The notes below the pieces were generated by a model, which saw only the letters and a list, made by a program, of their open reading frames with translations, was not told the DNA's origin and ran no database searches. 64,000 bases of DNA, taken from Spirochaetales bacterium (GTDB lineage: Bacteria > Spirochaetota > Leptospiria > Leptospirales > Leptonemataceae). The translations under genes and the position numbers were made by a program. Positions 16,227 to 24,148 of this stretch are shown in pieces. The number at the start of each line of letters is the position of its first letter. The first letter of the stretch is position 1. The stretch is from NCBI GenBank assembly GCA_015075425.1, contig JABTUL010000001.1, forward strand, positions 1,302,001-1,366,000. The letters are read 5' to 3'.

Positions 16227-18083
16227 GTGGCCGTGTCTCCTTCTTCCCTTTTGCTCAACCGTCTGAGCCAGCATCCGGATTTCAGCCATATTCAGGAACG
16301 GGATTATTTTTCACCGGATCTGGAAATCGATTCCCCTCTGCTTTTACCGGATATGGAGATGGCCGTGCTCTTATTGCGCCAGGTCCTGGATCAGGGGGGA
16401 CACATTTTGCTCTGTGGCGACCGGGACGTGGATGGCGTGACCTCGGTGAGCCTTCTGGCTCATTTTCTGAGGTCGGAGCAAGAGCGGCGCGGCGCGGGCT
16501 CTCTAACCCTTCGTGTTTCTTCAGAGGGAGATGATTACGGTTTATCCGGCGCCTTCTATGAGGAGATTAAAACCCACAGGGCCGACCTTCTTATCACTCT
16601 GGACATGGGAACGTCCAATGGCGCGGAAATCAAGGAACTGCGCGCGCGCGGATCTAATGTCATAGTGCTCGATCACCACCAGCTGGGAGACTCCACCTGG
16701 ATTGGCGACTATGCCCTGGTGAATCCCGTTCGCATTCACCCTGATTGCAAGATTGCGACAGTTGGGCTTGCCTTCAAATTCATCCTGGCCTATGCTCTTT
16801 CTTTTACCCGCGAATGGAATCTGCTTTTTACTTTAGATGACCTGAACTTTCGTCTGGGAGCTTACATAGACGGGGAAAGTCCGCTGCCCCGTGAAGCTTT
16901 ACCGGTGAAGGATTATCGGCTCGGGCCACTGGAGCTTGATCTTTTGCGCCGGGATCCGCGACGTAACGGTCGCATTCTATTTGCACGCATACTGGCGGCA
17001 CGGCCACGGCTCTTTGAGCTGGTGCTCGCCTGGACCGATCTTGTGGCCCTGGGCCTGATGACGGACCTGGTTCCTTTGCGCGGTGAGAATCGAAAGCTGG
17101 TGCGGCTGGGACTTGGACTTTCGCCCCTTGCCCGGCGAAGATCCTTCCGTGAGGGTCTCTCTTCACTCATGAATGCCCAGCGGCTCGATCAGGAAAGTCT
17201 GACCAGTCGCGATCTGAGTTTTTCCCTGGGGCCGGCGCTCAATGCTGCCGGCCGCATGGGAAAAACGGAACTGGCTGTGCAACTTTTGACCGCACGGAAG
17301 AAGGAGGACGCACGGGAGTATTCCAGTGCATTGTTACGTCTGAATGAAGAGCGCAAAGCGCGCACAGAGGAAAACTGGAAGATTGTCAGGGAAATGCTAC
17401 AGGCAAATCCGGCGCGAAAAGAGTGCAGCATCCTGTTTTGTTTTGATCCGGCGTTGAAAAGCGGTGTATCGGGAATCATGGCAACCCGGCTGGTGGAGGA
17501 GTACAGGAGGCCGGTGATTTTTATCAATCCGGATGGCGCTCATGCGCGCGGGAGCATCAGGCGTTATCAAAATGAAGATGTGCTGGAAATTCTTCGTCAG
17601 AGCGCCCGGTTCTTCGAGCAGTATGGCGGTCATAAAGAAGCTGCCGGTTTTTCTATTGCCTACGAGCAAATCGATCCTCTGGAAAATCATCTGAGGGAAC
17701 TTTTTGCGCAGTGGCAACCCGGGGAAAGGCATGACTCGGGTGCGCATCTTGTGCTTTCCGCGTCGCAGATCTCCTTTCGCACGTATCTGGAACTCAGTCG
17801 TCTTGAACCCTTTGGCCAGGGAAATCCCCCGCCGCTCATTGAGCTTGCTGGAGTGCGGGTACACAAACACAGTGTAATGAAATCCATTCACCTGAAGTTC
17901 AAAGTAGCCCAATGCCCGGCGGAATTTGTGCTCTGGCATCGGGGCGCAGATTTCATTGAACGCGGCGGGCTGGCCGCCACATTACGCCTGCGAGGGCACC
18001 TGGAAAAAAATACTTTTGCCGGCAGACGGACGCTACAGTTCAGGGTCCAGGAGTACAGTCTCTCCGGGGAGCCGGAGAATTGA
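16227..18083 (+). CDS. recJ: Single-stranded-DNA-specific exonuclease RecJ
   Basis: RecJ degrades single-stranded DNA 5' to 3' in recombination and mismatch repair. The 618-residue protein has the DHH phosphoesterase motifs: GDRDVDGVTS (motif I, about residue 68), DMGTSNGAE (motif II) and LDHHQLGD (motif III, about 150). Next come VNP, the linking helices, SFSLGPALNAAGRMGK, and the DHHA1 domain with GGHKEAAGFSI near residue 470. The C-terminal OB-like domain (LSRLEPFGQGNPPPLIEL) is present. The start is a GTG with no strong ribosome site, 4 nt after the YidD-like gene. Length is normal for the family. Confidence 0.95.
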   Translation: MAVSPSSLLLNRLSQHPDFSHIQERDYFSPDLEIDSPLLLPDMEMAVLLLRQVLDQGGHILLCGDRDVDGVTSVSLLAHFLRSEQERRGAGSLTLRVSSEGDDYGLSGAFYEEIKTHRADLLITLDMGTSNGAEIKELRARGSNVIVLDHHQLGDSTWIGDYALVNPVRIHPDCKIATVGLAFKFILAYALSFTREWNLLFTLDDLNFRLGAYIDGESPLPREALPVKDYRLGPLELDLLRRDPRRNGRILFARILAARPRLFELVLAWTDLVALGLMTDLVPLRGENRKLVRLGLGLSPLARRRSFREGLSSLMNAQRLDQESLTSRDLSFSLGPALNAAGRMGKTELAVQLLTARKKEDAREYSSALLRLNEERKARTEENWKIVREMLQANPARKECSILFCFDPALKSGVSGIMATRLVEEYRRPVIFINPDGAHARGSIRRYQNEDVLEILRQSARFFEQYGGHKEAAGFSIAYEQIDPLENHLRELFAQWQPGERHDSGAHLVLSASQISFRTYLELSRLEPFGQGNPPPLIELAGVRVHKHSVMKSIHLKFKVAQCPAEFVLWHRGADFIERGGLAATLRLRGHLEKNTFAGRRTLQFRVQEYSLSGEPEN

Positions 18084-18119
18084 AATCGCTTCTTCCTGGC
18101 CCGGATTCAGGAAAACTGT

Positions 18120-18133
18120 GGGCAGGCTTGCCC
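18120..18133 (-). terminator. Possible terminator of the ACIII/CcoNOP operon
   Basis: Read on the minus strand, directly after the stop of the last small gene, GGGCA and TGCCC pair around a 4-nt loop. They are followed by ACAGTTTTCC. The stem is only 5 bp and the T-run is four bases and offset, so this is at best a weak intrinsic terminator. It could also limit read-through from recJ on the other strand. Confidence 0.3.
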
Positions 18134-18343
18134 TTACTGAATCCAGCGCCAGCTATCGTTATTGTGGTAGGGCGATGCTGTACCCCCCACGGGATGCAGC
18201 GGTGTTCTAACGGAAGCTTTTACACTTTCAAAGGGAACCGCCTGGCCAGCTCCCGGGGAGCGCAGCAGGAGCAGCACCGCTGAGAGGCCCAAAACCATGG
18301 TGGAAAAAGACAGAATGAGCATTATGCCCATGAGTGTTTTCAT
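18134..18343 (-). CDS. Small single-pass membrane protein ending the ccoNOP-like module
   Basis: A 69-residue protein with one N-terminal membrane helix (about residues 4-27, LMGIMLILSFSTMVLGLSAV) and a polar, histidine-containing tail. It starts inside the stop of the CcoP-like gene (ATGA, 18340-18343), which argues that it is real and cotranslated. It has the size and place of a small accessory subunit such as CcoQ or CcoS but shows no clear similarity to either. The competing open frame on the plus strand in this interval has no gene-like features. Confidence 0.55.
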   Translation of the reverse strand: MKTLMGIMLILSFSTMVLGLSAVLLLLRSPGAGQAVPFESVKASVRTPLHPVGGTASPYHNNDSWRWIQ

Positions 18344-18813
18344 TCACCCTTTTTGATGGAGCCGTTGCGGTCGGCAAGGAAATACAGGATCTGCCAGGCC
18401 TGAGCTTTTGACAGACTGGCCCCACCCATTGGAGGCATGATCTGGCCGGTCTTCGAATCTGCGGCCGAAATCCCGGTTGTAATCACGCGGAAAATGTCAC
18501 TTTCCTTATCTCCGTGAAGCCAGGTGGCATCGGCAAGGGAAGGGCCCACACCCCCCTCACGATTGGGGCCGTGGCAGGCAATACAGGCGGTCTTGTAGGC
18601 AGTCTCCCCCGCCGTCACTGCGTCAGCTGTTCGGTCCGGGATTTGCACCTCAGCGCGCACAACGAAGGTCCCGGTCTCATCCAGCAGAGCATTTTCCGGG
18701 TTTTCGTTTAGAAAGCCATGATAGAAAATTCCATAGAGCAAACCCCAGAGGAGAGCTCCCAGAAACAGGAACAGTATCCAGTTGGGCAATCCGGTCGCGT
18801 TGTTTTTTTCCAT
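18340..18813 (-). CDS. CcoP-like membrane-anchored monoheme cytochrome c
   Basis: This 157-residue protein has an N-terminal single helix preceded by T-G-L-P-N-W (about residues 8-32), which resembles the CcoP anchor that carries P-L-P-x-W. One class I cytochrome c domain follows, with heme motif CIACH at about 77 and a methionine ligand in MPPMGG at about 127. Authentic CcoP of cbb3 oxidase binds two hemes; this protein has one. It should carry electrons on the periplasmic side. It starts 2 nt after the CcoO stop and overlaps the last small gene by ATGA. Likely a subunit of the CcoN-like complex encoded upstream. Confidence 0.8.
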   Translation of the reverse strand: MEKNNATGLPNWILFLFLGALLWGLLYGIFYHGFLNENPENALLDETGTFVVRAEVQIPDRTADAVTAGETAYKTACIACHGPNREGGVGPSLADATWLHGDKESDIFRVITTGISAADSKTGQIMPPMGGASLSKAQAWQILYFLADRNGSIKKGE

Positions 18814-18815
18814 GA

Positions 18816-19478
18816 TCAGTCTCGGTAGTATTTCCCTGCAAATTCTCGCTGCTTCTTGCCGCGATCCAGAAGAAAGGCAACAAGAGCGTCACCTTTGCTC
18901 TTTTCTTTTAATTTTTCAAAAACGGAAATCTGGTAAGCTTCAGACAGGTAAGCACCGCTGCCGATCATCGCTTTGATTTTCCAGGACAGAAAAAGCCCGT
19001 CTCCGGCTTCCTCGTCAAAAAGATAGCCATAATCATGGAGCGCCGCTGCCGGGCCGCTTGCTTTACCGGCCAGCAGGGCTTCCAGTTCACTTTTACTTTT
19101 GAGTCCGCTTCGCGACAGGTCACCACCGATGCGGATACTGCCGGCAACGGACGGTGAATCATAATCGTACTCTGCGGCAACGGGCTGTGGAAAATATCCG
19201 AATTCCTCAAGTTTGCTGAACCTTTTGTGGTCCAGAGCAACGGGACGGAGCTGTTGCGTATGGCAGTACTGGCAACCCTCCGTAACATAGATTTCCTGTC
19301 CCTGGATAACCGCCGGGTCGGGAGGTGAAAGCAGAGAACCCTGTCCGGACAGATTGATTGCCAGATAGGGAAGGATAACCTGAACCAGGAAACCAGAGAG
19401 GAACACCAGCAGGGGGAAAACCACAGCGGACACGGGCCGGGTAAGGACGCTTCTGGCAAATGTATACAGTCGATCCAT
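18816..19478 (-). CDS. ccoO: CcoO-like monoheme cytochrome c subunit
   Basis: CcoO carries heme c on a single membrane helix and feeds subunit I of cbb3 oxidase. From the ATG at 19478 the protein has 220 residues, with an N-terminal helix (about 15-38) and the family heme signature EGCQYCHTQQLRP at about 67-79. In CcoO the distal ligand is the methionine of an M-P-x-Y-x-[FW]-L segment. Here the corresponding stretch reads ALHDYGYLF, so the methionine is missing and a histidine stands next to its place. The heme may therefore be bis-histidine or five-coordinate. The gene begins one base after the stop of the CcoN-like gene. Confidence 0.85.
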   Translation of the reverse strand: MDRLYTFARSVLTRPVSAVVFPLLVFLSGFLVQVILPYLAINLSGQGSLLSPPDPAVIQGQEIYVTEGCQYCHTQQLRPVALDHKRFSKLEEFGYFPQPVAAEYDYDSPSVAGSIRIGGDLSRSGLKSKSELEALLAGKASGPAAALHDYGYLFDEEAGDGLFLSWKIKAMIGSGAYLSEAYQISVFEKLKEKSKGDALVAFLLDRGKKQREFAGKYYRD

Positions 19479-19479
19479 A

Positions 19480-20826
19480 TTATCGGTCTTCCTCAACTAA
19501 CAAATATTCCTGTGAGCTGGAATCTTCTTTGCGCGCGCCAAAGAGTGAAAGGGGCAGAAGCAGCATTCCGGCCAGAGTCAAAACACGACCCAGAAAGTAA
19601 ACACTGCGCAGGCTGTACCAGTACTGTGCGGGCATTGAGTCGGTCGGATCGACGAATAGTTGCCCGGCGAATAGAACAGAAATCCAATTCTCCGATGAGT
19701 GAAAGGCCTGAATCGTACCCTGAATCACATTGGCCCCGAGGCTCAAGCCGAGGCCGAGGAGAACCAGCTGCCCGGTGCGTGCAGAAACGGGAATCTGCAA
19801 ACCGCGCGAGAACAGTAAAATTCCCGCGGGCAGGAGAAGCAGGAAGGCTGCCTGAACCAGATCCCGGCCGGTCAGGTAGGTGAAGCCAAAGTGGGCTGCA
19901 CCTGAGCGTAGTGATGAAATGGAAAAGACGATCGCGAGTACGACCAGGGCCACGGCGCTGAAACGTGCCAGCGGTTCGGGGCCAGCCCGCCAGAGGAGGA
20001 CTGCAGCGGCCAGAACGCTGATGGCAAATACGAGGCCGGTTACACTGCCCAGAGTCTGCAAGATGGGGTGGGCCGGGCCCATCAGAAGCCCGGACCATCC
20101 GGCCAGGGCTGCCGTAACGGCCAGAAGAATGACGGTGAGGGAGAGCGCATTCTCATCCGAACTGTTCCTCTGCCAGACTGAGTGCATGGCCACCGAAGGT
20201 AGTACAATTCCCGTACCGAGCAGGGCAAAGCGGTAGTATTCCTGCAGGCCTGCATCCTGTACTCCCTGAAATAACGAAATACTCAGCAGGGGATGGATGG
20301 GTAACCCTATGTTGCCCAGGAAATAGACGATGATCAAAGAAGCGCTGATGAAGATGAGCAAGCCGCTGGCAGATTGCACCTGCGTTTTTTTTCCCACTGT
20401 AAAGAGGACCACGGCCAGAAAAAGGACCAACGACAGCAGAACGCCGTTATCCAGAAGGAAAGGCAATTCTCCGTACTCCCGGCCGCTGTTGAACCGTAGC
20501 CAGATGGCCAGAATCCCACCGGTCACACTCAGGTTGAGTAACGCAACGGCAGCGAGACCCACCGGAGGCCAGGCCACGGTTTGTTTCTCTGCTCGGGAAA
20601 GAGTCAGGTAACCATGGGCAAACAGGAGATTCAGGCCTGCGCCAAAAATCAGGGCGGTGGCCAGCGCTGGCCGAATCTGGCCATATCCCAGGACATAGTT
20701 GTCCGGAATCTGATAGATAAGCTGCAACTGGTTTAAGATTTCCAGAAAAAGAGCGACGATGCCCCAGAGAGCAAAGAAATGAAGGTGCAGCCGAAGGATC
20801 GCCGGATAAGCTAAATATTTTTTCAT
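19480..20826 (-). CDS. CcoN-like subunit without oxidase metal ligands
   Basis: The 448-residue, roughly 12-helix protein follows CcoN (cbb3 oxidase subunit I) in order: an N-terminal helix ending in a Q-L pair, GQIRPALATALIFGAGLN (CcoN: G-R-L-R-P-L-H-T-x-A-V-I-F), GVQDAGLQEYYRFALLG (CcoN: G-V-Q-D-A-x-x-Q-W-W-Y-G-H-N), GPAHPILQTLG (CcoN: G-P-H-H then Q-T-L-G) and TGRDLVQ (CcoN: I-G-H-V-H-S-G). At the six ligand positions it has Leu55, Phe200, Ala252, His253, Arg321 and Leu323. Five of six histidines for heme b, heme b3 and CuB are therefore gone, and binuclear chemistry is excluded. It sits between a diheme cytochrome and CcoO/CcoP homologues behind ACIII. Probably a membrane scaffold; function unknown. 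Confidence 0.82.
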   Translation of the reverse strand: MKKYLAYPAILRLHLHFFALWGIVALFLEILNQLQLIYQIPDNYVLGYGQIRPALATALIFGAGLNLLFAHGYLTLSRAEKQTVAWPPVGLAAVALLNLSVTGGILAIWLRFNSGREYGELPFLLDNGVLLSLVLFLAVVLFTVGKKTQVQSASGLLIFISASLIIVYFLGNIGLPIHPLLSISLFQGVQDAGLQEYYRFALLGTGIVLPSVAMHSVWQRNSSDENALSLTVILLAVTAALAGWSGLLMGPAHPILQTLGSVTGLVFAISVLAAAVLLWRAGPEPLARFSAVALVVLAIVFSISSLRSGAAHFGFTYLTGRDLVQAAFLLLLPAGILLFSRGLQIPVSARTGQLVLLGLGLSLGANVIQGTIQAFHSSENWISVLFAGQLFVDPTDSMPAQYWYSLRSVYFLGRVLTLAGMLLLPLSLFGARKEDSSSQEYLLVEEDR

Positions 20827-20827
20827 G

Positions 20828-21664
20828 TTACCTTTGACCTGTGCTATTGATATAGTCCCGGATCTGATCCAGGTCTTCCTGAACCAGTGACGAAAAATCG
20901 GGTAACCAGCCCGTTTCCCCGTGGAAATCCCGGGTCAGATCAAGTCCGGATGTGGTGATGAATTTGCCGCACAGGCGATTTCCCGGTTCCCTGCAGGTAA
21001 CAAAGCCCGTCCGGATGTTTTGTCCCTCGCCGCGCAGACCATGGCAGCCGGCACAGTTCGCCTGGTAAAGCCGTGCGCCTGATGAATCATACAGCTCACG
21101 AGTCGCCCTGGTGGCAGTTACTGCTGGCGCGACCTGCAAATCGATAGCTTCTTTGAGGATTGAGGGATCGGGTGCTTTTTCACGCTCTGCCGGCAGGTTG
21201 AATCCCAGGATCCAGCGACGGTCGGCTGTCTTTGTATAGGCCTCCCGGGCTTCGCTGAAGTCTTTGCTCAGAGCTTCCACCTGCTTATCTCTGGCTTCAC
21301 CGCTTAACGGCTTGTGTTGCCCGAAAAGAAAATGGGCCATCTGCCAGCGAGCTTTATCCGTTAGCTGGTGGAAGGTGTGAGACTTCATCAGCGCCGTGCC
21401 CTGGGTCATGGCTTTGAAATAGCGCACGGGTGTGGCATCCGGGGATGGATCGGTCGTGAAGTTCGTGGCTGCTAAACCCTGGCTTTGCAGTTTACTGGCC
21501 TCGCTTCCTTTGCCATCGAAATCGATTCCGTGACAGCCTGCACAATTGGCTGAAGCATAGTGGATCGAACCGGAGCGTAGATCAGCGCGGGTGGGCTTTT
21601 CAATGAACTGATCTTTTTGCTGGCAGGCGAGCAGGATGAATGTACTTAAAATTACAGTTCTCAT
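20828..21664 (-). CDS. Diheme cytochrome c lipoprotein
   Basis: A 278-residue protein with a lipoprotein signal (ILLAC, cysteine at residue 14) and two cytochrome c domains, each with a CAGCH heme motif (about residues 41 and 205). The first is followed by GIDFDGKGSEAS and has methionines in the ALMKSHTF region. The second has GLRGEGQ. Between them lies a charged linker of about 80 residues. It starts 7 nt after actF and ends one base before the CcoN-like gene, so it links ACIII and the CcoNOP-like module in one transcript. It is likely an outer-leaflet or periplasmic electron carrier between the two. Confidence 0.85.
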   Translation of the reverse strand: MRTVILSTFILLACQQKDQFIEKPTRADLRSGSIHYASANCAGCHGIDFDGKGSEASKLQSQGLAATNFTTDPSPDATPVRYFKAMTQGTALMKSHTFHQLTDKARWQMAHFLFGQHKPLSGEARDKQVEALSKDFSEAREAYTKTADRRWILGFNLPAEREKAPDPSILKEAIDLQVAPAVTATRATRELYDSSGARLYQANCAGCHGLRGEGQNIRTGFVTCREPGNRLCGKFITTSGLDLTRDFHGETGWLPDFSSLVQEDLDQIRDYINSTGQR

Positions 21665-21671
21665 ATTATTC

Positions 21672-22898
21672 TCACTGGTGGAAGTGCAAGCACTCTTCCA
21701 GGCGGGGATCTTTTTTGGGGATCAGCGAAGAACGGCCCAGGGCATAGCCCATCACCAGCAGAAAAGCACCGATGATGAAGGCCAGAGCGCCAGCTTCCTG
21801 CCAGCTGAACATCACGAAATGTCCGTGATCCAGCGTGGGGTAGGCTATCCAGTACAGGTCCACAACCTGGCCCACCAGGATGAGAACCGCAACCCCGGCC
21901 ATATAATTGAAATTACGTTTGGATTCCCGCTTGATGATGAGAAAGAATGGGAGCACAAAGCGCAGCACGGGCAGGAGGAAACTCACATAGGCCCAGCCAC
22001 TGTCCCATTTGTATCCGCCACGGATGGAATAGAAGATGGTCTCTTCCGGAATGTGGCTGTACCAGATGAGTAAAAACTGGCTCACGGCTATGTAGCCCCA
22101 GAAAATCGTATGGCCCCAGAGGTACTTTCCCACATCATGAAGATGATTTTCGTTGAGGGTTTCACCGTAGTAACCATGCTTCTTCAGATACCAGATCCAG
22201 AGGATGATCGAAGCATAGACGGAGAGACCGGTGCCTGCAAACATATAAACGGCCCACATGGTGCTGAACCAGTGCGGTTCCAGGCTCAGGGTCAGGTCCC
22301 AGGAAGACATGCAGTAGGTCAGGGCAAAGAGCACCAGAAAGGCAGCGGAAATGCGTGCCAGCTTCCGCGTCGTTGAGACATCGCCATGCTCGTCCTGGGC
22401 CACGGACATCCGGTAAAAAATCAGGCCGAATACAACCCACAGACCGAGGGCAGCCAGATTGCGAATGATGAAAAACCACTTATCAAGCCAGGGTTTCTTA
22501 TGGTTGATGAGATGATCATCGGGCCTGGCTCGCGTCCAGTGACTGAACAGATCATCAAACCCCACAAGAAAAAGCACAAGAAGTAATACGATGAGGACAG
22601 GCAGAAACCAGACGTAGTTTTCCATGAGCCGGCGCATGGTGACAACCCAGGCCGCTCCACCCACATGAGCTATGGCGGAAAGAAAAATCGCACCGGCGAC
22701 CAGGAAGATTCCGAAAAGAATGGCCATGTACGCTGACATGTAAAGTCGGCTGTAACTGGCTCCTTCAGCCCCATGGGAATGCCAGGGAAAAACGACCTGG
22801 AGGGCAAGAGTTAAGAGCCCCACACCCATGAGGACCAGGGCAGTCAGGCGTAAACCTGAAGGCATCTTGAATTGTAACTTGGATTCGGCGGTATTCAT
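21672..22898 (-). CDS. actF: Alternative complex III subunit ActF
   Basis: ActF is one of the two large membrane subunits of alternative complex III, the quinol:cytochrome c oxidoreductase unrelated to bc1. The 408-residue protein has about ten membrane helices, a duplicated NrfD-remnant fold as in ActC, and family-like segments YVWFLPVLIVLLLVLF, YMSSWDLTLSLEPHWFSTMWAVY and PEETIFYSIRGGYKWDSGW. It lacks cofactor motifs, as expected. Overlaps actE by ATGA and is followed 7 nt later by the diheme lipoprotein. Confidence 0.9.
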   Translation of the reverse strand: MNTAESKLQFKMPSGLRLTALVLMGVGLLTLALQVVFPWHSHGAEGASYSRLYMSAYMAILFGIFLVAGAIFLSAIAHVGGAAWVVTMRRLMENYVWFLPVLIVLLLVLFLVGFDDLFSHWTRARPDDHLINHKKPWLDKWFFIIRNLAALGLWVVFGLIFYRMSVAQDEHGDVSTTRKLARISAAFLVLFALTYCMSSWDLTLSLEPHWFSTMWAVYMFAGTGLSVYASIILWIWYLKKHGYYGETLNENHLHDVGKYLWGHTIFWGYIAVSQFLLIWYSHIPEETIFYSIRGGYKWDSGWAYVSFLLPVLRFVLPFFLIIKRESKRNFNYMAGVAVLILVGQVVDLYWIAYPTLDHGHFVMFSWQEAGALAFIIGAFLLVMGYALGRSSLIPKKDPRLEECLHFHQ

Positions 22899-23491
22899 TT
22901 CTGGGCCTGCAAAGCGCGGATATAGTGCACGATCGTCCAGCGATCCGCTGGTTCGATCTGGGCCGCGTAGCCTTTCATGGCTCCCCGGCCCGTGGTCATA
23001 AGATGAAAAATCTTGCCGTCACTCCACTCGCGGGTGGGTGCATCGGCTGTGGAAAAAGCTGGAACCGCGATGGAATAGCGCGGCGTCACCGGGCCATCCC
23101 CTTTTCCAGTCAGGCCGTGGCATACACCGCAGTAGATTTCGTAACGATCTTTACCACGTGCCAGAGCCTCTGCCGTGCGCGGAACGGGATTGCGAAGTTC
23201 TGCCCCGGCTTTTTCAATGTCTGCCTGAGCATAACGATAAGGCGCGTAATTGCGAGGGGTTGCTCCCTCCGGCGGGACGCGAATTCCAGAATGATCTCCC
23301 CCCCAGGCTGGCAGCTCATCGGCCCCGCGGGTGTAACCCTCCCGGAAAACTTCTGTCTGGGTATAGTCCTCTTCCTGTGCCTCAACAGCATGCGAATCCT
23401 GCATATCGAGCAGCCAGTGTAGCCGGGTTTCCCGGGGCCGGTAGCAATAGAGCAGGGAAAAGACAATAAGAGCGATTGCGGAATACTTCAT
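22895..23491 (-). CDS. actE: Alternative complex III monoheme cytochrome c, ActE
   Basis: ActE is the lipid-anchored monoheme cytochrome c of ACIII that passes electrons on to the acceptor. In 198 residues there is an N-terminal hydrophobic segment with a possible lipobox (SLLYC), then the heme motif CGVCH at about residue 128. The likely methionine ligand is in RGAMKGYAAQI at about 172. The upstream stretch with R-N-Y-A-P-Y-R-Y is conserved in ActE. Overlaps actD and actF by four bases each. Confidence 0.9.
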   Translation of the reverse strand: MKYSAIALIVFSLLYCYRPRETRLHWLLDMQDSHAVEAQEEDYTQTEVFREGYTRGADELPAWGGDHSGIRVPPEGATPRNYAPYRYAQADIEKAGAELRNPVPRTAEALARGKDRYEIYCGVCHGLTGKGDGPVTPRYSIAVPAFSTADAPTREWSDGKIFHLMTTGRGAMKGYAAQIEPADRWTIVHYIRALQAQK

Positions 23492-24141
23492 GAATCTGCC
23501 TTTACCACGGTGATTTCGCTACCGCCCAGACCACTTAAAAAGGCCTGAACGTCCGCCTCATTGTAATTGGCGGAATCTGAAGGAATCCATAAACAGAAGC
23601 GATCATCGGTGATGCGCGGGTGCAATACTTTACGAGAGACTTTCGGGATTCGACCCAGTATATACATGACAGCGACGGTGGTCAGACCGCCCAGAAGCAC
23701 GGTCAATTCGAACATAATAGGGACCATCGCTGGCCAGGCAAACGTGGGCTTGCCGGAAATATTCAGGGGATAGGAATTCAGGTAAGGGATCGTACTTACC
23801 TGCTCGTGCACGGTAAACATCATTAAAAAAGCAACAATAGTTCCCGTAATTCCGGCAACAAACGTAGCATAGGGAACTTTGCTGCGGGTCAGTCCCATAT
23901 CAAACTCAAGGCCGTGAACCGGAAAAGGCGTCAGACAATCAAAATTCGTGTAACCTTTGTCGCGTGCAGCGCGTGCAGCCTTTTGTATGGCTTCCGGTGT
24001 ATTGAACAGGCCAAAAACCCCGGACTCGGTTTCCCTGTAGGTGTACTTAAAGAAATTTTCTTCCAGCCGTGCCCAGGCTTTTACCGGCGCCGCAAAAAAT
24101 GCATCCAGAGCTTTCTCAATTGTTTCCAGAATTTTATTCAT
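23488..24141 (-). CDS. actD: Alternative complex III subunit ActD
   Basis: ActD (DUF3341) is a small membrane subunit of ACIII. The 217-residue protein has an N-terminal cytoplasmic portion with GVFGLFNTPEAIQKAARAAR and the conserved FDCLTPFPVHGLEFDMGLTRSK, ending in R-S-K before two membrane helices (about 90-112 and 130-155). The C-terminal region KVLHPRITDDRFCLWIP matches the family. It lies 7 nt after actC and overlaps actE by ATGA. Confidence 0.92.
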   Translation of the reverse strand: MNKILETIEKALDAFFAAPVKAWARLEENFFKYTYRETESGVFGLFNTPEAIQKAARAARDKGYTNFDCLTPFPVHGLEFDMGLTRSKVPYATFVAGITGTIVAFLMMFTVHEQVSTIPYLNSYPLNISGKPTFAWPAMVPIMFELTVLLGGLTTVAVMYILGRIPKVSRKVLHPRITDDRFCLWIPSDSANYNEADVQAFLSGLGGSEITVVKADS

Positions 24142-24148
24142 AGAAGCC

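Noticed and set aside
18080-18283. Plus-strand reading frame downstream of recJ.
   Set aside because: It begins in the recJ stop, has no ribosome site or helix, and lies antisense to the coupled small membrane gene.
19480-20826. Annotating the CcoN-like gene as a working cbb3 oxidase or a nitric oxide reductase.
   Set aside because: Both need conserved histidines for heme b, heme b3 and CuB or FeB; these positions are filled with other residues.
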